Source: Coturnix japonica
Lineage: Eukaryota > Chordata > Aves > Galliformes > Phasianidae
Direction: 5' to 3'
DNA: 64,000 bases
Assembly (NCBI RefSeq): GCF_001577835.2
Contig: NC_029518.1
Coordinates: 69,595,378-69,659,377 of the forward strand
Each line of letters begins with the position of its first letter. The stretch's first letter is position 1. A program made the translations under genes and the position numbers. Of this stretch, positions 51,001 through 60,769 are shown piece by piece. The notes beneath the pieces are model-generated. The model was not told the DNA's origin. It was given only the letters and a program-made list of their open reading frames with translations, and made no database searches.

Positions 51001-54000
51001 CTGGCTTGGGAGCACCTGTGGAAATCTATAAACTTTGCATCTCCCAGATTGAGTTGTTTGAACTCTACCAAGTCTTAGTTACTATTTCTAATTCAAAATT
51101 TCCATTTCAGTGAAAAGACACCAAACAAGAATCAAGCCCTCCCCTCTATGATCACCATAGCAGAGCCGTTTGCTGTAAAACCAAGCTTATAACACTGATG
51201 AGTTGTACTGACTGAGTCACTTTAGAGTTCCCCTTCATATCATTCTAAGCATTTGAAGGGATCTTCTGCTTTCAAACCAGCCTTCTAAGTTGCATCACAT
51301 AAAACTAATAGCACGTGCTCCTAGCCATTTATTTCTGCAACTGGAATAATCGTGTCACGAGACTGGCTTCTAAGTAATGCAAATACTGCAAGGTAATTGC
51401 AGGCAGAAGGAATAAAGTTCTTTTTTTATCTTAAAACCAGCAAAGATAAAGTACAGTAGAACAGTTGGCCACTTCAGAGCCAAGTGAAAGCTAAAGCACA
51501 TTATCAAGGGCATTATCCAAAAGCTTCTAGAGCACTGACAGCCATGGGGCAGGAAGCACCTTGCTAGGAAGCCTGTTCCAGTGTCTGGTCACCATAACAG
51601 CAAAGGAATTTTTCCTACTGCCTATTCTGACCCATCTCCTGGTATGGCTTTGTGCCATTCCTATGTGTTCTGTCAACACATAATGTCCTATTGATGTAGA
51701 ATATACATAACAGAGAACATTCTGGTTTAAGTATCATGAATTATCCAGTCTTCGTTATAAGAACTGCATGTGGAAATAATACTTTACCTGCAAATCCTGA
51801 ACATAGTACAGCAATAGTTATGGCTCCAAACCCCAGCCATGGATTCTGCTCCACCTGCAACATCAACCATGATGTTAAAAAGGATGGAACATTTCAGTAA
51901 TCTACAATAATCCATTCCAGAGCTACTTCATTAAATACAGCAAAACTGCTTGTGTTTGATTACAATACAAGATGCATTTCACAGAATCACAGGATTGTAG
52001 GGGTTGGAAGGGACCTTAACAGTGGAATTTCATTTCCCAGGTGTACTTCCTCAACCCTGGCAGTGCTCGGTTACTTGGCTGTACCCGGACTTTACAACAG
52101 CACACACTGCCCTTCCCACTAATGCTGATGATCAGCTAAGACCTACAAAACAGAAGACGCTTGTTTCTTCCTTGAAGAGATTAGGTCAATGTCACTGCAG
52201 GGCGTGTTAAATGACATACCCACACCCAAAAGGCACTGGAGTTTTCATTCCTAACTCCATGAGGGCTTTGATTCCAAGCTCTCTGCTCCAACAATTACAA
52301 TGCTAAGTACTGCAAACAGCATTGCTCAGATGTTCCTCTGATGGAGTGCTGCCATTACACAGATTATGATGATGGTAACTTACACTTATTTTAGCAATCT
52401 CTTGCCTTTCCAACAAGCGAGACTGGAGCATTACCACAAGCCTGTCTGCAATGGTCCGCAGCAAATGATCAAACTAGTGTTTATGTTCTAGAGGAGGTGG
52501 CTGGAAGGAAGAACTGGATACTGGCGGGTGGAATGTAACAGACACTGCTTTGATTCCAAGATGTTGTAAGGTGTCATACAAAGCATAAGAAGCAGTTTAT
52601 TCTTCATCATGAAGTGGCAAAAAATCAGCTCTTACCTGCACTTTGGTAGCCTGAGCAGGCTTCCACTGAACAAGTGTAACACCACCACACAGCATGAAGA
52701 CAGAGAACCACTGCAGTTTGCTGAGGGTGCGGTTTAGCATGAGGACTGTACATAACGCCGTGCAGGGAATCTTTAACTGGTACGTCACCTACAGATGGGA
52801 AGACAGCATACAACACGTGGTTTTGTAAGCTCCTCCAATGCAAGACAACAGGAACCACAACATGACATTTCGTATTTGTTGATTCCCCACAGATACGTGA
52901 ACTGGAAACGACTCCAGCAATGAGTGTGTTAGCACGGCAGCGATGTGCTCTGAGTGCAGCACAGCACCATTCAACTTTTAGTTTAGCCTTTCTAAGGCTG
53001 AACACAGCTCTGGGTGCCGGGCAGACAGAGAGCCCACACGCACACCAAATGACACTGTAAAGAGAAATGGATTTGTACAGCAGCTGCTTATAACAACGTG
53101 CATTACCTGGTAGACAGCTGCATCCAAGTTGCTAAGAGCCACAAAAGCCATATTGTTTTGGACGGCATACACCAAAGATGGAACGCTTAATTTTAGCAAT
53201 TCCTTGGGACTTCCAAAGACGTTTTCTTTTAAAGATGTTATTAACCTCGCCAGACTTCCCGATTCTCTGCAAAAGGAAATAAGAGTGTAACTGGGAGCCA
53301 TCCTACGCAAATATCCGAAAACACAAAGCAAATCAAGAAACCTGTCAGGAAGACTGAGCAAAAATTGTGAGGTTATCATAGAATGGCCTGGATTGCAAAG
53401 GACCACAAACATAATGCAGTTCAACCCCCTGCTGTGTGCAGGGTTGTCAACCACCAGCCCAGGCTGCCCAGAGCCACATCCAGTCTGGCCTTGAATGCCT
53501 GCAGGGATGGGGCATTCACAGCCTCCTTGGGCAACATGTTCCAGTGCGTCACCACCCTCTGCATGAAAAACTTCCTCTTCATATCCAACCTAAACCTCCC
53601 CTGACTCAGTTTAAGACCATTCCCCCTTGTCCTATCACTATCCACCCTCATAAACAGTCATAAAGGTTATCTATAAGAAGAAAACTAGTAAAAGTGAAGA
53701 CTCCGTTTTGAAATCAGGCTAAATGCATCCATGTGTAACATCTTGCACAACAGCCACTGCAAGCAGTGGAACAAGTATCCAAGTATACGGACAGTGAGAC
53801 AGAAGGCTGAAACCCCTTTTGGGGAGCTCTATTAATATTTATGCGTCACATCACATGTCTGCAGTTTTCCAGATCCTCTTTAAAATGGACCTCACTGTAC
53901 AGCAAAAGAAAAGGATTATACTTCCTTGTACTCTGTAGTGAAGCACCTCTCACCCCTCAGCCAGCCTCAGTCTGCTCTCCTCACCTGTGCTGAGAGAGCA

Positions 54001-57000
54001 GCCAGAGCTGCACACACCCGCGGACACAACCTGATCAGGCAGGGCAGGGCAGGATGTGCAGCTCCCTACTGCCCTGCAGGCAACAGGGAAGAAAGGGTCA
54101 CATTTTGTGGCTGCCTCTTTCTGTAGCTTGTTCCTCAGCCTGCTGGAAGGCTGCCCTCTGCATCACTGCTTCTTCCTTATTAGCTGCACAAGAGCATGAC
54201 TTTTCTTGCTTCCTTGTCACTGCAGCTCACTGCCTCCAGCTCTCAGCTCTCCCAAGCCCCACATTTCCTGTTTGCCATTCTTCTCCCATTTACCATGGAC
54301 AACCCAACATCTAAAATCACTTCTGTTCCACCTCAACTATACCACAGGCCTTTCAACTTGAATCCTTGTACCACTCTTAAATTTATGCTCCTTTTGCCTC
54401 CCTTACACACACATATGAACAAATAGCTCACACTCTCTTCAGCACCCCAGAAGCCCAACTCCCCAGTTTCACTCATGTTCCAAATTCTTTCTTCCCACAC
54501 ACATTCATCATATACCTGCTCCAAACTCCAACTATGTAAAATCTGTGTTCCAGGTTCACAAAAACATAGAATCATAGAATGGCTGCGATTGGAAGGGACC
54601 TTAAAGCTCACCCAATTCCAGTCCCCTGCCATGGGCAGGGCTGCCCCCATCAGCTCAGGCTGCCAAGGGCCCCATCCAACCCGGCCTTAAGCACCCCCAG
54701 GGATGGGGCACCACAGCTTCTACAGGCAGCTTTTCCAGTGCCTTACTGCCCTCTTGATCTCCCCTCTTTTAGTCTAAAGCTGCTCCCCCTTGTCCTGTCA
54801 TTACCTGCCCATGTAAAACACTGATTTCCCTTCTGTTCGTAAGCTCCCCTCAAGTACTGGAAGGCTGCAATGAGGTCTCCCCAGAGCCTTCTTTTCTCCA
54901 AGCTGAACAAGCCCAGCTCCCTCAACCTTTCTTCATAGGAGAGGTGCTCCTGCCCTCTGATCATCTTAGTGGCCCCCTGGACCTGCTCCAACAGCTCTAC
55001 ATCTTTCTTATCTTCCTTACGCTTGTTCCTTCATCAGCCACCTTATTCCTACGTATTCTCCTTTCCTGACAAACCTGACTGTTCCTGGCATTAAAGGAAA
55101 GATAAAAAAAAGTATGGATTTATGTAAGTGAGAATAGGCTGGAGCACTTCTTATACAGGTAGCTGCAAGGGATACTTTTCTCATTCTCCCACAACAGGAG
55201 AGCTGCAAAAACCAGCACCAGGGTAGTAAACTTTCCAAAGAGAGGTGAGCATGACTTTGTACACTCCCGCTGTACAAGCGAGGTCTCTTGCAAAGCTCCT
55301 TCCTAACAGAATGGGAACCTCTGCTTGGACAGACTCACTGACACTGACCATGTGAGAAAGCTGTCTACAGCAAGACATGGCTGGACACAGGGACAACCAC
55401 TGACAGAAAGATTTACAGACAGCACTTCAAGTCTGCAGAACCAAGATGGGAAGAGTACGTGCCATCGTACCATGGTTAATTGCACCAGATAAGGAGCTGC
55501 ATGAAACACTGAGTCACCAGAGTTAAGGGCAGAATTGTTGGTTTATTTATTCTCTAATGAACATATGATATTGCTTGGCACCAGGAGATAAGAAAACTCA
55601 AAGCCCCTGGTAACAACCCAAGTAGCCAGACTGAAGTGCTGCTGTTCCAGACATCTATTTGTAAAGAACCGCATTTGAAAGGCTGTGGCAGTCTGGTGAA
55701 GTTCCCACTGATTGGAAAAGGCCAAAAGCGAGCTGGGTCTGGGTAATCCCAAGCAAAAATACAGCTTGAACAGAGAAGCCCTGAGGCTGAGAGAAGCCCT
55801 GAGGAAAAGCCTTTTCTATGTACAGCTTATAATGCAAAACAACATGCCCAAAGATATATGTTGCAAAGTAAAATGAAAAACAATCTAGCTTGAATTCAGT
55901 ATTCTATTCATCTGTATTTGACTTTAAAAACGTATTTTGTTTTCTACATAGGTCTGAACAGTTAATGGGCTCTAAGAGAAATTAGTTCTTCATTAAGAAT
56001 ACTCAGTTGTTAAAAAAGCCCCAAAGTTAAGTCTATTGTTTGCATATGAGCTCTTCTTTCTCCATTACTACAAAATCATGTACCGCCCAAGAACATGGAC
56101 AACATTACTACCCAGTGGCCAGCTGGACTTGGAATAAATATGAGGAGCCTTTTCCCGTAACAATACGGTTGAATAAATAATTACACAGCTTAAACCATCG
56201 TAACCCTCCCCTCTGAAAGACGATCTTACGGCATTCATTCATTGAACACGTTTCACAGGAGAAAACCAAAAAGTAAACATGGTAATAGTGTAGTATAAGA
56301 ACGAGTCAGAAAACAAACTCTGCAGCCAGAACAAAGCGAGAGTCACACTCCAGTATCCTGTGTACTGCGGTAGTTGAAACAGCTGGCTGTTTCAACAAGA
56401 AAAGGGAGTGGGGATGTATCCAACTGAACACGGTGATTTAAGTGGCTACTGAACTACAAAGGCACCTTGCCTTGGGGGAGACAAATTGGGTAGAATGCTA
56501 AACCAGGAGGAGGCCATCAGGCAGGCACTGCAGGAAGCTGGGCTGGAACTGTTCAACATATTCATAAGTGGTCTAAAAAGGGAGATGACCGGGATATTGC
56601 TGACTATACTACGTTATACATGGTACCCAAAAGAGAACTTTCAGCAGCTGCTGAAGGGTTTCTCGCTGCACCAAACAGAATTCACCAGCTCTTCTGCTAT
56701 GTGAGAACCAGCTCAAGTATCTGGACAGCAAAGGATGGTGTCCAGACCAGCCAGCAAGTAAGACTTCCCACCGGGAAGAGGTGAGCAAGGCCTGATGGAC
56801 ACTGGTGGTGCTGCTGTTCGTCACCTCCCTCTCTTAACCATGGAGGAAAAAAAAACATAACAGCTGACCAGATCAAAATAGGTACCTTAACCTTCAAAAA
56901 GCTTGGTCAGTAAAATTAATCCCGTTTGAAATGGCAAATAAAACTCGGTTATCAATAAAATAGAAATAATCCTAAGAGATGACATCCTCAAAACAGAGCA

Positions 57001-59768
57001 ACCATCTTGAAAGTCGCTATTGGCACTTAGAAAACAGATGTGAGCAGCTCTCCTGCACGTCAGCCCACAGCTCAGCTGTGATCCAAGGGCCCTTCAGAAA
57101 GGAACTGACATCAAGCCAGGGAGCACCTCCATTCCCCTGCATTGTACCACAGCATGTTCACACCTTGAGTGCTGCATGCAGCTCTGGGTCTTGGCCTAAG
57201 GAACATAGTAACAATGGAACAACTGTTGAGAAGGGTACTAGCATGATCACACATAAACCAAACTAAGGCTCACTGGCTTAGAAAATACATGTGAAAACAA
57301 TACAGACATGAAAACAAAATGACAAACATGAAAAGATTAGTCCTGATGTCTTTCAATATCATGAGTCAACATCGAGTGGTTAGGCCCTGGAACAGGCTGC
57401 CCAGGGAGGTTGTGGATGCCCCGTCCTTGGAGGTGTTCAAGGCCAGGTTGGATGGGGCCCTGGGCAACCTGATCTAGTAAATGTGTGTGTTTGGTGGCCC
57501 TGCCAGGCAGGGGGGTTGGAACTACATGATCCTTGAGGTCCCTTCCAAGCCGGGTCATTCTGTGATTCTGTGTAACACCAGATGACAGAATATAGTGACA
57601 TTACTAGGTACGGTGTTCATAAAGTAACTACTTTTTCCATTTATTGCGTAGTGATGTTGCAGAACTCATCTCTCAGGTGCAACAGGGATGAATAGCTGGT
57701 ATTACAGAAGGCCCGCTGGTCACTGTAGTCTTTCAGCTTTGATTCCCTACATTAACAGAGAGACAAGATGTCCTTCTGCAACACAGCTTGGGAAAATGTA
57801 TGAGTAGGAACACGACCATTTTACATAACTCAGTATTCCACGGCTCAGCCAGGCTACACCAAAGTTCTACCAGACTCAAATCATTGCAGATAACCCATGC
57901 TGACATTTTGAACCTATTCCAAAGCACACAAACACTGAAAATATGCATACAGGACACACCTGAATATCACGCTGCTTACGAAGTACTTACAACTGAAGAG
58001 GACTCAAGCCCTGCCCCACACTAAGATGACTACAATGTGACCACCCATCACCCCGACACAGCTGCATCTCGGTAACTGAGAGGCGAGGTGAGCAGAAGGG
58101 GCTGGTTTGCCACACGCCCACTGGCATCCCCACACTCACCTGGCCAAGATGCCCAAGCTGAGGAACAGCTTGATGACTTCAGTGATGCACACGGCGGTAG
58201 TTGAAAAGTAGAGCTCTGCCCCCACCGTCCTGGTGTACCGCAGTGCCACGGTGTATGTGGCAGCAACCAGGGTCATCACCGTGAGGCAGTACAGCTTGAA
58301 CGGCAGGCTGACATTTTCTGAAAGGAAACAAAGACAACACTTCAGAGTTACCTCACTTTAATTCAAGAGTGGAAACGGGGCATCCTACAGCTGTAGGACT
58401 GTACCAAAGACTATCGCAGCAGTGGATGATAATATCACGCTGCAAAGTGCTTCATGTATGGAGTTTAAGATCAATTTTGAAGTCCTTTCTCAGGCCCTTA
58501 GATGTCCCAGATATTCTCCTACCCCAAAATAACCCTTTGTTCTAGCACAACTAATCATAATTTATCTATTAAGTCTTCCTGTGCTCTCCTGCCCCTCAGC
58601 TACACTCATGCTCAATGGCAGCCCACCCTCTCCATGTCCTGTATGGGGGTCAGGTACCAACAGAGCTGCAGGTTGGTAAAAACAAAGAGAGGGAATTGCC
58701 CAGCATTAGCAAAGCAGGAAATGCATCTCACAAACCTTATGGCAGCATTCTCTTCCGTATTACCTTCCACCAAAGTTAGCAGGAGGTATTTCCTCAGAAT
58801 GGCCATAGGACTTCATACAAAATCACTCACTGTAGAAAGCAAGAGGTTCTGTCCGCTCAGCTAAGCTCAGCCATGCAAGGACTACTTATTACCAAGGACT
58901 GCTTATTACCTGTGGCCAGATAATGCCAGTTTTTAGTGTCAGAAAACAGCAGAAAAAACAGTGTCAACCCCAAATGAGGTTTCTCTGTGTGAAAGCATCA
59001 CTTCCAACACAAGAGATCTTGTAAATGCGGTGTGACTACGGAGCCACCTCTCCAATGAGCACATTAATCCCTGCTCTGTATGGCACCATGGGGTGATGGC
59101 CTTCCTGCAGCAGCTGTTGGGGCATTATCCATCACGTTCTGGTTATCCTACAGAAGCACGGCTTAATTGGTGTAAGTTTATGTTCCCTTGCTGATAAGCC
59201 GAGCCATGGGATAGGCAGCTTTGTTCTCATAGCGAGGCTATGAACTTCTGAACCCACCACAGCCAACGTGGTTCATTCCTCCTCCTGCTTAACACTTCCG
59301 CGAGGTACAGCTGATGCCTCCCGCTCCCTCAGTCGCTTCAATCAGCCGCTTCCTTACAGATACGATCCTCCCCACGTCAGTAACGGTGTCGGAGGGGCAC
59401 GGTAGATCAGAGCGGCCCAGCAGCGCCTGCAGGACGGGCTGACCCGGGCTGCAGACCATTAGCCCGGCCACACGCAGCACAGCTGACAACACACGTGCGC
59501 TCCTCCGGAACAGCGCTCACACCGCCGGCGGGACTCTGCATTTCAAGATCTTTACATCTCTTGGTTCTAACTAACGTTAAATACAGTGTCTCCCTATAAA
59601 CGCCGCTATAAAAATACAACACTTTGCGGACCCTCGCTGTAACCGAGCGCAGCGGCCCTGCCGTGCCCCTCCGCGATGGCGGGGTTGGTCCCCTCCTCCT
59701 CCCCCTCACCCCCCCCAGACCCTCGGTACCCCGCGGAACAAGCCCCGCTCACCCTTCGGAGGCGACAT
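48020..59768 (-). CDS. SLC35A1: SLC35A1, CMP-sialic acid transporter (complete, 8 exons)
   Basis: Golgi multi-span antiporter that brings CMP-sialic acid into the lumen in exchange for CMP, supplying sialyltransferases. Exons in transcription order: 59753-59768, 58140-58317, 53107-53266, 52636-52788, 51788-51854, 49368-49544, 48841-48975 and 48020-48150. They join to 1017 nt, 338 residues plus TGA (human 337). Seen: short hydrophilic start [16 protein letters not shown], then about ten hydrophobic helices typical of the SLC35/nucleotide-sugar transporter family. Highly conserved blocks are [20 protein letters not shown] (84-103), [19 protein letters not shown] (121-139), [18 protein letters not shown] and [20 protein letters not shown] (265-284). 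The C-terminal tail, [10 protein letters not shown] at its end, is hydrophilic and faces the cytosol in the family topology; it ends in VV where human ends in IGV, a residue type used for ER exit. The start context CACCATGT is acceptable. Identity to mammalian SLC35A1 is high along the whole length. Confidence 0.97.
51536..51668 (-). mobile_element. Old CR1 internal fragment
   Basis: Degraded match to the AGCCTGTTCCAGTGTCTGGT and AAGGAATTTTTCCTA blocks, SLC35A1 intron 5. No tail retained. Confidence 0.65.
51979..52019 (-). mobile_element. Very short CR1 3' end
   Basis: About 40 bp: tail TCACAGAATCACAGGATTGT and GGGTTGGAAGGGACCTTA, SLC35A1 intron 4. Confidence 0.75.
53374..53641 (-). mobile_element. 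CR1 LINE 3' fragment
   Basis: Sense to SLC35A1, in intron 2, about 110 bp from exon 3 (53107-53266). The minus strand still encodes [20 protein letters not shown]. Confidence 0.9.
54564..55008 (-). mobile_element. CR1 LINE 3' fragment
   Basis: About 445 bp in SLC35A1 intron 2, running from the tail at 54564 to the ORF2 block [20 protein letters not shown] read on the minus strand. Confidence 0.92.
56480..56625 (+). mobile_element. Possible old CR1 reverse-transcriptase remnant
   Basis: A frame reading [17 protein letters not shown] resembles the LFN-F-I-D/GL block of CR1 ORF2. About 600 bp further, near 57170-57200, AGTGCTGCATGCAGCTCTGG resembles a later ORF2 block. With the clear CR1 3' end at 57374 this could be one long degraded copy. 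Weak. Confidence 0.35.
57374..57572 (+). mobile_element. CR1 LINE 3' end, CCCTGCC-A-GGCAGGG subfamily
   Basis: Antisense to SLC35A1, intron 2. Nearly identical to the copy at 12788; inverted repeat at 57498-57512; ends CATTCTGTGATTCTGTG. Confidence 0.93.
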
Positions 59769-59965
59769 GGTGCCGGCACCAACAGCAGCCGGGCAGCAGC
59801 TGCCCGCCGCGCCCCGCCGCTCCGCCCATCACCATAGAGGGCGGCCCGTCCGCCTACTACCATAAAGGAGGAGGCTCCGCTCGGGCAGAACGACGGCAGG
59901 AGGAGACAGCGACAGTGAGCGGGCGGGAGGAGTCAGCGCCAACACGGGAACGGCGCTCCTCAGAG
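59390..59965. promoter_or_regulatory. CpG island and promoter of SLC35A1
   Basis: GC- and CpG-rich, densest at 59630-59960, covering SLC35A1 exon 1 (59753-59768), the first part of intron 1 and about 190 bp upstream. There is no TATA box. GC-box-like sequences (minus-strand GGGCGGAG at 59821-59828) and an imperfect 21-bp direct repeat lie within 100 bp of the start codon. A CR1 copy begins just beyond the island at 59981. Confidence 0.75.
59820..59868. repeat. Imperfect 21-bp direct repeat in the SLC35A1 promoter
   Basis: Units 59820-59840 and 59848-59868 match at 16 of 21 positions with a 28-bp offset. Each couples a CCGCC core to ACCATARAGG. It lies 52-100 bp upstream of the SLC35A1 start codon, so it could be core promoter or 5' UTR. 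Confidence 0.6.
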
Positions 59966-59980
59966 CTATAGTAATAACTG

Positions 59981-60708
59981 CATGCACCAGTACAGGCTGG
60001 GGGGAGACCTGATGCAGAGGAGCTCTGCTGAGAGGGACCTGGGCGTCCTGGTGGACGACAGATTAACCATGAGCCAGCAGTGTGCCCCTGTAGCCAAAAA
60101 AGCCAATGGCATTCTGGGGTGTATTAAAAAGAGCGTGTCCAGCAGGTCGAAGGAGGTGATCCTCCCCCTCTACTCTGTCCTGGTGAGGCCTCAACTGGAA
60201 TATTGTGTCCAGTTCTGGGCTCCCCAGTACAAAAAAGACAGAGATCTCTTGGAAAGAGTCCAGCGGAGGGCCACTAAGATGGTGAAGGGCCTGGAGCATC
60301 TCCCCTATGAGGAGAGACTTAGGGAACTGGGTCTGTTTAGCCTTGAGAAAAGAAGGCTGAGAGGGGACTTGATCCAGGTTTATAAATACCTGAGGTGTGG
60401 GAGCCATAGTGGTGAGGCTGGTCTCTTTTCAGTAGTGCGTGGGGACAGGACTAGGGGTAATGGGATGAAAGTACAGCAGAGGAAGTTCCACACGAATGTG
60501 TGGAAGAACTTCTTTACGGTGAGGGTGACGGAGCACTGGAACAGGCTGCCCAGGGAGGTGGTGGAGTCTCCTTCTCTGGAGATATTCAAGACCCGCCTGG
60601 ACGCCTACCTGTGTGACATGGTGTAGGGAGCCTGCTTTGGCAGGGGGGTTGGACTCCATGATCTCTAGAAGTCCCTTCCAACCCCAATTCTGTGGTTCTG
60701 TGATTCTG
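59981..60708 (+). mobile_element. CR1 LINE 3' fragment with a 214-codon open frame, young subfamily
   Basis: 5'-truncated within ORF2 at [12 protein letters not shown] (ATG at 59982). The frame is open to TAG at 60624-60626 and carries the CR1 hallmarks [37 protein letters not shown] and [21 protein letters not shown] 3' UTR of about 80 bp follows, ending GGTTCTGTGATTCTG. It covers the end of the reverse transcriptase and the C-terminal domain only, so it cannot move by itself. It sits between the SLC35A1 CpG island and the CFAP206 stop codon, antisense to both genes. Confidence 0.95.
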
Positions 60709-60746
60709 AGTATGCCTACACTCACCAGGTCTATATATATAACTAA

Positions 60747-60752
60747 TATATT
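60747..60752 (-). promoter_or_regulatory. Candidate polyadenylation signal of CFAP206 (AATATA variant)
   Basis: Minus-strand AATATA 18 nt after the TAA, the only signal-like hexamer before the CR1 that starts about 60 bp downstream. A weak variant, so cleavage inside or beyond the CR1 is possible. Confidence 0.3.
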
Positions 60753-60769
60753 TTCTTAGATTTCTCATT

